This document shows positions 1 to 8,705 of a stretch of DNA of 64,000 nucleotides, in pieces. How positions within the stretch are numbered: the first letter of the stretch is position 1; each line of letters opens with the position of its first letter. A program made the position numbers and the translations under genes. The stretch spans positions 744,001-808,000 of the forward strand of contig NZ_JAQSVC010000001.1 of the NCBI RefSeq assembly GCF_029603165.1, given 5' to 3'. The notes below the pieces were generated by a model. That model was not told the origin of the DNA. It worked only from the letters and a program-made list of their open reading frames with translations, and did no database searches. The DNA is from Galbibacter pacificus (lineage in GTDB: Bacteria; Bacteroidota; Bacteroidia; Flavobacteriales; Flavobacteriaceae).

Positions 1-891
1 CTGTGCTTTTATAAAATCGAACTGTGCCAGTTTTAGTGCAATTAAAAAGGATTTTTGCTGTCCTTGGCTACCAAATTTTTTTATGGGAAAACCTTCAATT
101 TCAAAATTAAGGTCGTCTTTGTGCGTGCCTACCGAAGTATATTGCAAGGCTTTGTCCTTGTTGAGGTTTTCAAGAAAGAGGTCGGCAAGCGGTTGTTCGT
201 GCAGCTGACTTTGGTACGAGAGGTCAATTTGTTCTTGTCCCCCTGAAATGGCCGTGTACCGCTCTTTAAAAATCGGGATAAAAACCTCTAAAAAGGCCTT
301 CCGTTCCCGGTATATCTTGCTTCCGTATTCGTTAAGCTGTTGGTTGTATACCGCTAAAGTGTCTGTATTAAAAGTATTATTGAGCGCAAAATATTTTAAA
401 AGGGAATTTCTTTGTGCCAGTACTTTGTTGTAGTTAATAAGGTTTTGTAGGTATGGCCTGTTGCTTTGGGAGATGACGCTGTCTATAAATTTTCTTCTGG
501 TTTCGCTTCCTTCAACAATAAGGTCCCTGTCGGCTGGGGATATAATCACCAATGGTATAAAGCCAATATGGTCAGATAATTTATCATACACTTTGCCGTT
601 GCGTTTTATGGTCTTTTTTTGCCCCTTTTTTAAGCTGCAAATAATGTTCTCTTCCTTTTCTCCCCTTAGAAAGCCACCATCTACTACAAAAAACGACTCT
701 CCATGCCTTATATTTTGTGAAGCAATAGGGTTAAAATAGCTTTTCCCAAAAGAAAGCAGGTAAATAGCGTCCAGTGCATTTGTCTTGCCAATACCGTTTT
801 GACCTACAAAACAATTGATTTTAGCATCAAACTCGAAACGCTGTGAAGTAAAATTCTTAAAATTAATAACCGATAATTTTTGCAACTGCAT
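1..891 (-). CDS. recF: DNA replication/repair protein RecF, 3' end missing at window edge
   Basis: RecF is an SMC-like ATPase that helps load RecA at gapped DNA during replication-fork repair. The frame is open without a stop from an ATG at 891 to the left edge, giving 297 residues of a family that is usually about 360. Seen: N-terminus [14 protein letters not shown], Walker A GQNGIGKT (residues 30-37), and an ABC-type signature GSQGQQKS close to the edge. The Walker B region lies outside the window. It is divergent from the TPR gene at 1023, and about 130 bp separate the two starts. The assignment is secure; only the truncation by the window limits it. Confidence 0.95.
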   Translation of the reverse strand, partial: MQLQKLSVINFKNFTSQRFEFDAKINCFVGQNGIGKTNALDAIYLLSFGKSYFNPIASQNIRHGESFFVVDGGFLRGEKEENIICSLKKGQKKTIKRNGKVYDKLSDHIGFIPLVIISPADRDLIVEGSETRRKFIDSVISQSNRPYLQNLINYNKVLAQRNSLLKYFALNNTFNTDTLAVYNQQLNEYGSKIYRERKAFLEVFIPIFKERYTAISGGQEQIDLSYQSQLHEQPLADLFLENLNKDKALQYTSVGTHKDDLNFEIEGFPIKKFGSQGQQKSFLIALKLAQFDFIKAQ

Positions 892-992
892 TATGGACCT
901 TCTGCTTTTATTAAGATTTTAGTACCTTGTAAGAAGTTGCAAATTATTGAAAATAATCAAATAAATTCCCTTTCCTATTTGAATAAAAATTT

Positions 993-1000
993 TATTTTTG
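993..1000 (+). promoter_or_regulatory. Possible Bacteroidota -7 box (TATTTTTG) before the TPR gene
   Basis: TATTTTTG fits the TAnnTTTG -7 consensus of Bacteroidota housekeeping promoters and lies 22 bp before the ATG at 1023. No good TTTG -33 box is seen at the usual spacing, so this is a weak call made from sequence only. Confidence 0.35.
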
Positions 1001-1022
1001 CGAGGCTTAAAAAAATGAAGAT

Positions 1023-1787
1023 ATGGCAACATATAAGAAAAGAGGTTATAAAAAACCAACCGGTAAGGAGGAAACTTCAGCTCACGACGCGCATAGCACG
1101 ACCGAAGAGGTTTTTAGTACTTTAGACCAAAGTGCTAGTAAGACAGAAGAATGGGTAGCTAGAAACCAAAAAGTAATTCTTGGCGCCATAGGTGTAATTG
1201 CTTTGGTGGTTTTGGGGTTCTTGGCATATCAGCAATTTGTAATGAAGCCAAAAGAGGCAGAAGCTTCCAACGAAATGTTTTTCGCCCAACAATATTTTGA
1301 CGAGGCCGTGAACAGTACAGCCAAAGATTCTTTGTACGGGCTTGCCCTAAACGGTGCAGAAGGAAAATATGGCTTACTTGACATTATTGACAATTACAGT
1401 GGTACAAAAGCCGCTAATTTAGCACATTACAGTGCCGGAATGGCATATTTGAATACCGGAAAATATGATGAAGCTATAAAATATCTTCAAGACTTTGACT
1501 CAGATGACCCTATTTTAGGGGCGCTTGCCAAAGGTGGGATAGGCGATGCTTTTGTTCAATTGGGTCAGGAAAGCGATGCGCTTGAGTATTACGAAAAGGC
1601 CATTGCACATTCTGATAATGCCTTTACCACCCCCAAATTTTTATTCAAATCCGGTGTAATGGCAATGCAAGAAGGCAATAAAGATAAAGCCTTGAAAAAT
1701 TTCAACAGGATTAAAGATGAATATCCAGATTCTGAAGAAGGAAGAACCATTGATATCTATATTGGTAAGGCCGAAACTGCCAAATAA
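1023..1787 (+). CDS. TPR-containing inner-membrane protein (YfgM-like)
   Basis: A 254-residue protein with a charged cytoplasmic N-terminus, one membrane segment at about residues 51-72 (VILGAIGVIALVVLGFLAYQ), and a periplasmic helical region. That region includes TPR-like units such as AHYSAGMAYLNTGKYDEAIKY and AKGGIGDAFVQLGQESDALEYY. The layout matches YfgM-type ancillary proteins, which in other bacteria associate with the Sec translocon and periplasmic chaperones. The exact role here is inferred from architecture only. It lies 66 bp upstream of ribH on the same strand, and this order is common in Flavobacteriaceae as I recall it. Confidence 0.85.
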   Translation: MATYKKRGYKKPTGKEETSAHDAHSTTEEVFSTLDQSASKTEEWVARNQKVILGAIGVIALVVLGFLAYQQFVMKPKEAEASNEMFFAQQYFDEAVNSTAKDSLYGLALNGAEGKYGLLDIIDNYSGTKAANLAHYSAGMAYLNTGKYDEAIKYLQDFDSDDPILGALAKGGIGDAFVQLGQESDALEYYEKAIAHSDNAFTTPKFLFKSGVMAMQEGNKDKALKNFNRIKDEYPDSEEGRTIDIYIGKAETAK

Positions 1788-1853
1788 ATAATCGATTGTT
1801 ATTTCTTTTGTTCTTTATCGACTAAAGGGCAGCAATTAATGTAGAGTATAAAT

Positions 1854-2336
1854 ATGGCTACTGAAAATAAAAATTTATCAGTTTACGATAAAACAACAAT
1901 CCCAAATGCGAAGAACCTTCGGTTTGGGATTGTTGTTTCTGAATGGAACGGCAAAATAACCGAAGGTTTATACAATGGGGCATTAAGTGCCTTGCTCGAT
2001 TGTGGCGCGGTAGTGGAAAATATTATCCGATGGGACGTTCCCGGAAGTTTCGAACTTACGTACGGTGCCAAGAAAATGATTTTAAAGCACGAACCCGATG
2101 CAATTATAGTTATAGGAAGCGTAATTCAAGGAGAAACCAAACACTTCGACTTTGTTTGTAGTGCCGCCGCACAAGGGATAAAAGACCTGAACGTAAAATA
2201 CAATACGCCCGTAATTTTTTGTGTTCTTACAGACAATACCATGCAACAGGCCATAGACAGGAGCGGGGGCAAACATGGAAATAAAGGAACAGAGGCTGCT
2301 ATAGCGGCCATTCAAATGGCAGTTCTTGGAAATTAA
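1854..2336 (+). CDS. ribH: 6,7-dimethyl-8-ribityllumazine synthase
   Basis: Penultimate enzyme of riboflavin synthesis. It condenses 5-amino-6-ribitylamino-uracil with 3,4-dihydroxy-2-butanone 4-phosphate to lumazine in the cytosol, usually as a 60-mer shell. The 160 residues match family length. Seen: FGIVVSEWN near residue 24, VPGSFELTYGAKK (62-74), and the active-site region GSVIQGETKHFDFV with catalytic His97, followed by PVIFCVLTDNTMQQA. No FMN riboswitch is visible upstream and no other rib gene is adjacent, so the gene is probably expressed constitutively with the TPR gene. Confidence 0.97.
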   Translation: MATENKNLSVYDKTTIPNAKNLRFGIVVSEWNGKITEGLYNGALSALLDCGAVVENIIRWDVPGSFELTYGAKKMILKHEPDAIIVIGSVIQGETKHFDFVCSAAAQGIKDLNVKYNTPVIFCVLTDNTMQQAIDRSGGKHGNKGTEAAIAAIQMAVLGN

Positions 2337-2579
2337 CGGTTTCTTCTGTTTTTTTCTTTCATCTTCAACAAGCTCCATGCCCGAACAAAAAAACACAACC
2401 GCATAACAATAGTATAAAAGCTCGTAATGTAAAGCGGTATTGTTAACAATTTTTAGGAGTTAAAAGCCTCGATTCTCTTTGTTTTTAAGTAATTTTGATA
2501 ATTAGCATATAATTATTGTTTTTGATGGGGCGCTTTTTAAATAAAACCATCAAAAATTATAACCTGTAAATATAAAACC

Positions 2580-2873
2580 GTGAGGCTTCCAACACTTTTT
2601 AAACAACGATCTGCAAAAGGGTATAGCTATACCCCAAGATATTACGATGAACGAAAAGAACGTTTGGAGGAGCTTAAAAAAAGTAAGGAGAATAGAAGCA
2701 ACGAAGATTATTTTAAAGGCTACAGAAGGAAAAGCTACCGTGAAGACTGGAAATCGACCCGAAAACCTTCCGTGGACACAAATTCCCGATTTAGATTTAT
2801 TGTAATCCTTATTTTACTGCTCATGTTTGCCATGGTTGCGGTTCGGTATATTAATTTAGATAAACTCTTTTAA
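2580..2873 (+). CDS. Small single-span membrane protein upstream of mutL
   Basis: Ninety-seven residues: a strongly basic and acidic N-terminal half (many K, R, E) and one hydrophobic segment at residues 72-90 (RFIVILILLLMFAMVAVRY). The only plausible start is GTG at 2580. Its TAA overlaps the mutL ATG by one base, which implies translational coupling. I do not recognise a named domain. The position directly before mutL and the conserved-block setting suggest a real gene rather than a chance ORF. Confidence 0.75.
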   Translation: MRLPTLFKQRSAKGYSYTPRYYDERKERLEELKKSKENRSNEDYFKGYRRKSYREDWKSTRKPSVDTNSRFRFIVILILLLMFAMVAVRYINLDKLF

Positions 2874-4708
2874 TGGCGGATATTATTCAGCTTTTACCGG
2901 ATCATGTTGCCAACCAAATTGCAGCAGGAGAGGTGGTACAAAGACCAGCTTCTGTTGTTAAAGAGCTCATTGAGAATGCCGTTGATGCCGGGAGTACTTC
3001 CATAAAATTAATTATTAAAGATGCGGGAAAGACCCTTGTTCAAGTGGTCGACAATGGTAAGGGAATGAGCGAAACCGATGCACGCTTGTCTTTTGAAAGG
3101 CATGCAACCTCAAAAATTAAGGCTGCCGAAGACCTTTTTCAATTGCATACCAAAGGATTTCGTGGTGAGGCACTGGCATCTATTGCCGCAATTGCCCATG
3201 TGGAAATGAATACAAGGCAGGCAGATGAAGAGGTTGGCGTTCAAATAAAAATTGAAGGGAGCACGGTTGTAGGGCAAGATGTTACCGTAATACCGCAGGG
3301 AACTTCCATATCGGTAAAAAATCTTTTTTTTAACATTCCGGCACGCAGAAACTTCTTAAAGTCAGATACAGTAGAGCTGCGCCATATTATCGACGAGTTC
3401 CATCGGGTGGCACTGGCGCATCCAGACATTCATTTTGAATTTTATAATAACGGAAGCGAACTTTTCAACCTTCCGGTTTCTAACTTAAGGCAAAGGATCG
3501 TTCATATCTTTGGAGGAAAAACCAATGAAAAACTGGTTCCCGTTGAAGAAGAAACGGAAGTGGTAAACTTAAAGGGCTTTATTTGCAAGCCCGAGTTTGC
3601 CAAAAAGACCAGGGGCGAACAGTTTTTTTTTGTGAATAACCGGTTTATAAAAAATTCGTATTTGCACCATGCAGTTTGTGCCGCTTTTGAAGGGCTAATC
3701 AAAGAACAGACACACCCGAGTTATTTCCTGTTTCTGGAAGTAGATCCATCGGGGATCGATATCAATATCCACCCTACAAAGACCGAAGTTAAATTTGATG
3801 ACGAACATGCCATGTATGCCATATTGAGGTCGGCTGTAAAGCATAGTCTGGGGCAGTTCAACGTAGCCCCGGTTTTAGATTTTGAACGGGACTCCAATTT
3901 GGATACTCCTTATGGTTATAAATCTAAGAATGTAAATTTTCCAACCGTGGAAGTGGACGCGGACTTTAACCCTTTTGAAAAAGAAAATAAAGGAAAAGTT
4001 TCTGTAAGTTACCCCAAACAAGAACGATTAAACAACAGTTGGGAAAGTTTATATGTTGGGCTGGAAAAAAAATCGGATTTTAGTTCCATTGAATTTGAAT
4101 CAGAAGAAGTTACAGGGTCACTTTTTAACGAAAAAGAAGATGAAGTTTCAACGGCCACGTATCAACTCCATAAAAAATATATTGTTACCACCATCAAATC
4201 CGGGATGGTAATAATTAGCCAGCACCGGGCACACCAAAGGGTGTTGTACGAGCAGTATTTAAAAAATATTACGGTAGACAAGGGCGTGAGCCAACAATTG
4301 CTTTTTCCCTTAAAACTGAATTTTTCGCACACCGAAATAGAATTATTAAAAGAATTAAAGGACAGTTTGGAGAATACAGGCTTTATTTTTTCTAATTTTA
4401 AGGATGATGAAGTGGCGGTAAATGGAATTCCGCTCAATATTTCAGAAAGCGAAGTGGCAATGGTGGTAGATCAGTTATTGTCCGATTTTCAATCGGAAAT
4501 ACCGGAAAGTTCATTCTCGCAAGCCGATATTTTGGCAAAGGCAATGTGTAAGACCTTGGCCGTAAAAAGCGGGGAAATATTAAACGCAGCTTCACAAGAA
4601 GCATTGGTAAACAACCTTTTTGCAACCAAAGACCCCACGGTGTCGCCGTTTAACAAGCCCACATATATAACAATGTCGGTTGAAGAAATAGATAAAAAAT
4701 TTTTATAA
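2873..4708 (+). CDS. mutL: DNA mismatch repair protein MutL
   Basis: GHKL-ATPase that links MutS mismatch recognition to strand removal. Seen: ELIENAVDAGS (31-41), DNGKGM (60-65) and GFRGEAL (95-101) of the ATPase domain, then a low-complexity linker (about 350-430) and a C-terminal dimerisation domain; 611 residues in all. The C-terminal endonuclease motifs are degenerate. The site corresponding to DQHAxxExxxxE reads SQHRAHQRVLYE (449-460), and the CPHGRP position reads SPFNKP (591-596). This MutL therefore probably lacks the metal-dependent nicking activity of the family. The start overlaps the stop of the preceding small gene. Confidence 0.96.
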   Translation: MADIIQLLPDHVANQIAAGEVVQRPASVVKELIENAVDAGSTSIKLIIKDAGKTLVQVVDNGKGMSETDARLSFERHATSKIKAAEDLFQLHTKGFRGEALASIAAIAHVEMNTRQADEEVGVQIKIEGSTVVGQDVTVIPQGTSISVKNLFFNIPARRNFLKSDTVELRHIIDEFHRVALAHPDIHFEFYNNGSELFNLPVSNLRQRIVHIFGGKTNEKLVPVEEETEVVNLKGFICKPEFAKKTRGEQFFFVNNRFIKNSYLHHAVCAAFEGLIKEQTHPSYFLFLEVDPSGIDINIHPTKTEVKFDDEHAMYAILRSAVKHSLGQFNVAPVLDFERDSNLDTPYGYKSKNVNFPTVEVDADFNPFEKENKGKVSVSYPKQERLNNSWESLYVGLEKKSDFSSIEFESEEVTGSLFNEKEDEVSTATYQLHKKYIVTTIKSGMVIISQHRAHQRVLYEQYLKNITVDKGVSQQLLFPLKLNFSHTEIELLKELKDSLENTGFIFSNFKDDEVAVNGIPLNISESEVAMVVDQLLSDFQSEIPESSFSQADILAKAMCKTLAVKSGEILNAASQEALVNNLFATKDPTVSPFNKPTYITMSVEEIDKKFL

Positions 4709-4729
4709 TATTAAGATAAATTCCAAATA

Positions 4730-5473
4730 ATGGGCAGAATTACCGATGCTGTAAAGCATTTATTAATAATTAATGTGTTGTTTTTTATAGCTACACAATT
4801 GTTGGGAGATCAAATGTACGATCTCTTTTCGCTTTGGTTTCCTAAAAACGAACATTTTCAGCTGTGGCAAATCGTTACGCATATGTTTATGCATGGAGGA
4901 TTTATGCATATTTTGTTCAATATGTATGCACTTTGGGCATTTGGTACGCCATTGGAGCAGATATGGGGCCGTAACAAGTTCTTTTTCTTTTATTTTTCTG
5001 CCGGTCTGGGTGCTGCGTTAATTCATACATTGGTTAATTACTATTATTTTAATGAAGGAATGCAAGCATTGTTAAATGCAGGATTTAACCAGGCCAATAT
5101 TATGGACATAATCAGTCAGGGAAAATTTGATACAGCCTGGCAGAATGCCATTCCGCAAAGCACATTACAGAATTTTTTAGGGGCATATATGACGCCGGCC
5201 GTGGGTGCTTCCGGGGCCATTTATGGAGTATTGGTAGCCTTTGGGATGATGTTCCCCAATGCCGAGCTCATGCTTATATTTTTACCCATCCCGATTAAGG
5301 CAAAATATTTTATTCCCGGACTTATTCTATTGGATTTGTTTTCGGGCGTTACGGGATTTTCGGTCTTCGGTGGCGGTATAGCGCATTTTGCACACGTTGG
5401 AGGCGCCATATTTGGATTTATCATGATGTGGTACTGGAAACGCAACCAGTTTAAAAATAACCGTTGGGATTGA
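4730..5473 (+). CDS. Rhomboid family intramembrane serine protease (first copy)
   Basis: A six-helix intramembrane protease of 247 residues that cleaves membrane proteins within the bilayer. Seen: the HGGFMHILFN motif of helix 2 (55-64), the catalytic serine motif GASG (159-162, Ser161), and the catalytic His222 in HFAHVGG. An insertion of about 50 residues with Asn/Gln-rich sequence lies between helices 2 and 4 (residues 105-150). It starts 21 bp after mutL and is followed by a second rhomboid gene 63 bp downstream. The substrate cannot be told from the sequence. Confidence 0.93.
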   Translation: MGRITDAVKHLLIINVLFFIATQLLGDQMYDLFSLWFPKNEHFQLWQIVTHMFMHGGFMHILFNMYALWAFGTPLEQIWGRNKFFFFYFSAGLGAALIHTLVNYYYFNEGMQALLNAGFNQANIMDIISQGKFDTAWQNAIPQSTLQNFLGAYMTPAVGASGAIYGVLVAFGMMFPNAELMLIFLPIPIKAKYFIPGLILLDLFSGVTGFSVFGGGIAHFAHVGGAIFGFIMMWYWKRNQFKNNRWD

Positions 5474-5536
5474 AAAAGGAATAACGAAAGACAGATAGTG
5501 CCAAAAAATAATAAAAACGGTCAATAAACCTAAATC

Positions 5537-6409
5537 ATGGGGATAACAAACGACATACGATACAAATTTTCAACATTGAATATTGCTGAAAAAATCATTG
5601 TGATCAATGTTGCTATCTTTATTATTGATACATTGTTGGTGTTTCTTTTACAGCTACCGGGAGATTATATAATGCGTTGGTTCGAGCTTCCAAAAAGCTT
5701 TAATGTGTTTCTTTTACAGCCGTGGTCTTTGGTAACCTATGCCTTTTTTCACGGAGGGTTTATGCATATATTCTGGAATATGATATTGTTGTATTTTTCA
5801 TCTAGGATATTTTTAAATCTGTTAAGCAAAAAATATTTTTTGAATGTTTACTTTTTAGGGGCCATTAGCGGGGGCATACTTTTTTTGTTGAGCTACAATA
5901 TATTCCCTGCATTTTCGGGTATTAATTCTTCGCTTATAGGTGCCTCGGCTGCTATTATGGCCATATTGATATTTATTTGTACTTATTTGCCCAACCAAGA
6001 GGTAAGAATCATATTTTTCAATATAAAACTATGGTATATTGGCGCCTTATTTGTGCTATTGGACCTTATACAATTACCGTTGGGAAATTCGGGCGGCCAT
6101 ATAGCACATTTGGGAGGCTCTTTGTTAGGTTTTGTTTATGCAAAAAAGCTTCAGGAGGGTACCGATATCGGAGCTGGGTTTTCAAACCTGATGTCGTCCG
6201 TGGGAAATATGTTTTCCAAAAGGAAGAAATCCCCATTAAAAACGGTGCATAAAAATAAACAACGGCCAACAGCTTCAAGAAACAATAAGGCTTCCGGGAA
6301 CGAACACCAAAAACAAATTGACGCCATTCTCGATAAAATAAGCAAAAGCGGCTATGAAAGCCTGTCCAAGGAAGAAAAGGATTTTCTGTTCAAGGCCGGT
6401 AAAGAATAA
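5537..6409 (+). CDS. Rhomboid family intramembrane serine protease (second copy, with C-terminal tail)
   Basis: A 290-residue rhomboid. HGGFMHIFWN lies at 72-81, the serine motif is GASA (135-138, Ser137) rather than GxSG, and the catalytic His191 sits in HIAHLGG. After the last helix a basic cytoplasmic tail of about 85 residues ends in a conserved-looking helical segment, QIDAILDKISKSGYESLSKE, which I take to be the DUF6576-type tail of Bacteroidota rhomboids. It is not a recent duplicate of the first copy, because the sequences differ widely. It is likely cotranscribed with mutL and the downstream EEP gene. Confidence 0.9.
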   Translation: MGITNDIRYKFSTLNIAEKIIVINVAIFIIDTLLVFLLQLPGDYIMRWFELPKSFNVFLLQPWSLVTYAFFHGGFMHIFWNMILLYFSSRIFLNLLSKKYFLNVYFLGAISGGILFLLSYNIFPAFSGINSSLIGASAAIMAILIFICTYLPNQEVRIIFFNIKLWYIGALFVLLDLIQLPLGNSGGHIAHLGGSLLGFVYAKKLQEGTDIGAGFSNLMSSVGNMFSKRKKSPLKTVHKNKQRPTASRNNKASGNEHQKQIDAILDKISKSGYESLSKEEKDFLFKAGKE

Positions 6410-6441
6410 ATAAACCAACCAATAACCACAACCAACCGACG

Positions 6442-7455
6442 ATGAAAAAGCTTAACTGGTTTCATAAAACATTATTTCTTGTTAATTCGGTTTTTGCTTT
6501 TCTGCTATTGCTAAGTTTGTTGGTTCCTTATGTACCCATAAAATCATTTCCCAAGATTGCTATTTTTAGTTTGGCCACTCCTATTTTAATCATCTTAAAT
6601 ATCCTTTTTATGGGGTATTGGATAATCAGGCTGAAAAAACAATGGCTGTTATCTTTTTTTGTATTGCTATTGGGTTATCAGCAAGTGGCTTCCTTATACA
6701 AATTTTCGGGAAAACAAAATGTGGCAACCAGTTCGGCGCTCAAGGTAATGACATACAACGTACGTGTGTTTGATGTTTATAAATGGATTGGCAAGGATGG
6801 TGTTTTTGATGATATTTTGGGAGTCATCAAGCAAGAAAATCCCGATATACTGTGTTTACAGGAGTTTTATTACACCAAGGAAAAGGCATTTAAGTTTTAC
6901 CCGTACCGGTTTGTAAAATATAAAACCAAAGAGACCGGGCAGGCCATTTATTCAAAATTTCCAATTATTAACAAAGGTTCGCTCAATTTCCCCAATTCCG
7001 GGAACAATGCCATTTATGCCGATATTGTCAAGGATAACGACACCATAAGGGTATATAATTTGCACATGCAATCGTTTCATATAAATCCACAGGACGAAGA
7101 AATTTCCCAGGAAAATTCAGGACGATTGGCAAGGCGCATGGGGGCGGTGTTTTCCAAACAGCAAATACAGACCAATATTTTTGTATCGCATAAAGAAAAA
7201 TGCCCTTATAAAACCATTACTTGTGGCGATTTAAACAACAATCAATATTCTGCAATTTATAATCAGATAAAAGGGAACGACGTAGATACCTTCGATGAAC
7301 AAGGCAGTGGAACGGGAAAAACCTATTATTTTAAATATTTTCCTTTTAGGATAGATTTTATTTTAGTTGATGAGGCAATCCCGGTAATTTCCCATAAAAA
7401 CCGTTACGAATTGCTTTCCGATCATTATCCAGTGATTTCCCAGTTAAAGATTTAA
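6442..7455 (+). CDS. Membrane-anchored endonuclease/exonuclease/phosphatase (EEP) family hydrolase
   Basis: The 337 residues begin with about three membrane segments (residues 10-90), followed by an EEP metal-dependent phosphodiesterase domain. Seen: KVMTYNVRVFD (metal-site Asn), CLQEFY (metal-binding Glu), TCGDLNNNQ (Asp/Asn) and the terminal SDHYPV (Asp-His pair). The family includes nucleases, sphingomyelinases and inositol phosphatases, so the substrate is open. The catalytic domain is predicted to face the periplasm. It is last in the run mutL-rhomboid-rhomboid-EEP. Confidence 0.88.
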   Translation: MKKLNWFHKTLFLVNSVFAFLLLLSLLVPYVPIKSFPKIAIFSLATPILIILNILFMGYWIIRLKKQWLLSFFVLLLGYQQVASLYKFSGKQNVATSSALKVMTYNVRVFDVYKWIGKDGVFDDILGVIKQENPDILCLQEFYYTKEKAFKFYPYRFVKYKTKETGQAIYSKFPIINKGSLNFPNSGNNAIYADIVKDNDTIRVYNLHMQSFHINPQDEEISQENSGRLARRMGAVFSKQQIQTNIFVSHKEKCPYKTITCGDLNNNQYSAIYNQIKGNDVDTFDEQGSGTGKTYYFKYFPFRIDFILVDEAIPVISHKNRYELLSDHYPVISQLKI

Positions 7456-7633
7456 GTTTAGTTTATGTATGTTATATGCGTAAGTAAGTACAATGCCATT
7501 TGGTGGTAAAGATGTTACAAGAAAACAATGTATTTATACATCATATATTATTTATATTTCATTATACTTTTGAAGTAAGACTGTTACTCTTTTTCTAAGG
7601 AGGATTTAATCTTATAACTAACCAAAAATAGTA

Positions 7634-7945
7634 TTATGACATCAACAGGCAATCTGCAATATCCGCAAGTATATGGAGCAGTAATGCTATCCCGAATATC
7701 CTTGTCCGTTTTAAAAAAAGCAAGAGGAGGTACAGCGCAATTGCTATATAAGAATGAAAAAAATGAAAGCCTATGCTGCACCGGTCGGGATCAAAAACAG
7801 GACTTGCCCAAAGATGATCTACATCTATAACAATCCCAAGCAATAAAATAAGGCTAACCTTTATAAAATCCTTTCTAAATAAAAAATGTGCAATAAGTAC
7901 CGGGGCAATAAAATGAAGGCCATAATGAATAATAAACCGAAACAC
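7634..7945 (-). CDS. DUF6122-like small integral membrane protein
   Basis: A 103-residue, highly hydrophobic protein with His/Asp residues placed at membrane interfaces: IDVDHLWA, FHFFHSY, and LLHILADIADC near the C-terminus. These match the pattern I associate with the Bacteroidota DUF6122 family, whose function is unknown. It follows the WbqC gene on the same strand after 11 bp, so it is probably the last gene of the lepB-WbqC unit. A 177-bp AT-rich gap without visible features separates it from the convergent EEP gene. Confidence 0.75.
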   Translation of the reverse strand: MFRFIIHYGLHFIAPVLIAHFLFRKDFIKVSLILLLGIVIDVDHLWASPVFDPDRCSIGFHFFHSYIAIALYLLLLFLKRTRIFGIALLLHILADIADCLLMS

Positions 7946-7956
7946 CGAAATATATT

Positions 7957-8592
7957 TTATGGGTTTTGTTGTTCCAAACTAAGTTGGTCTAAATAGCTTA
8001 ACGCATTGGTGCCTTCGTTGAACAATAAATCCAACCCGCTTAAATTTTCTATAAACCCATGCTTGGCATCAAAGACTTGGGTATAAGGATCAAAACCGTA
8101 ATTCTTTTCCTTTTTTGCAAGTACCAGAGAACGTAGGTCCTGGTACTTTGTAACTTCAACCCGGTAGGTTTCTGTATATTTTAGGGCTATTTCCAGTTGA
8201 AGGCAATCTGCCATGAGCATGATGCTTTCGAGGTTCATATCATACAGAAAACGGTGCTTTTTTTCAAAAAAGGGTGCAAATTCATCTTCATAAAATTCAA
8301 AAAATGGAGAAGTCCTATAGGCCGTTTGAATTGATTTCCAATGTTGTTTTTTCCAATCAAAACTATCTTCCAGCATAACGTCCCTGTATTTTTGATGCCC
8401 CTCTCCTTTGGTGTGTTTAATGGGAATGGAAAGCAACTGTTTTCCATTCGGACTGTATATATATGTTCTATTTCTATAGGTCTGCTTTTGGTAATTGTCC
8501 TGTTTTTCAAAGATAATATCCCCTTCATTCTCATTTAGCGCTACCCAATGAGCCACCGAAGGAAAATATGTAGGATGAATAATGGTTTGCAT
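7957..8592 (-). CDS. WbqC family protein
   Basis: A 211-residue WbqC-like protein (IHPTYFPSVAHWVALN at the N-terminus, YRNRTYIYSPNGKQLLSIPI, HWKSIQTAYRTSPFFEFYEDEF). Members occur in O-antigen and sugar-modification clusters and resemble acyl or amino-transfer enzymes. In Flavobacteriaceae the gene sits beside lepB, as here, without other polysaccharide genes, so its substrate is unknown. It starts 113 bp downstream of the lepB stop on the same strand. Confidence 0.85.
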   Translation of the reverse strand: MQTIIHPTYFPSVAHWVALNENEGDIIFEKQDNYQKQTYRNRTYIYSPNGKQLLSIPIKHTKGEGHQKYRDVMLEDSFDWKKQHWKSIQTAYRTSPFFEFYEDEFAPFFEKKHRFLYDMNLESIMLMADCLQLEIALKYTETYRVEVTKYQDLRSLVLAKKEKNYGFDPYTQVFDAKHGFIENLSGLDLLFNEGTNALSYLDQLSLEQQNP

Positions 8593-8705
8593 GAATAGGT
8601 TTATAAGGTTGAAAGTATGTAAAGTTAAAAGTCATTGAAAAAGATCCCATAAACCGAACCATATCCCAATACGATAATTACAGAATATCAAGCCCAGCTT
8701 AATTA

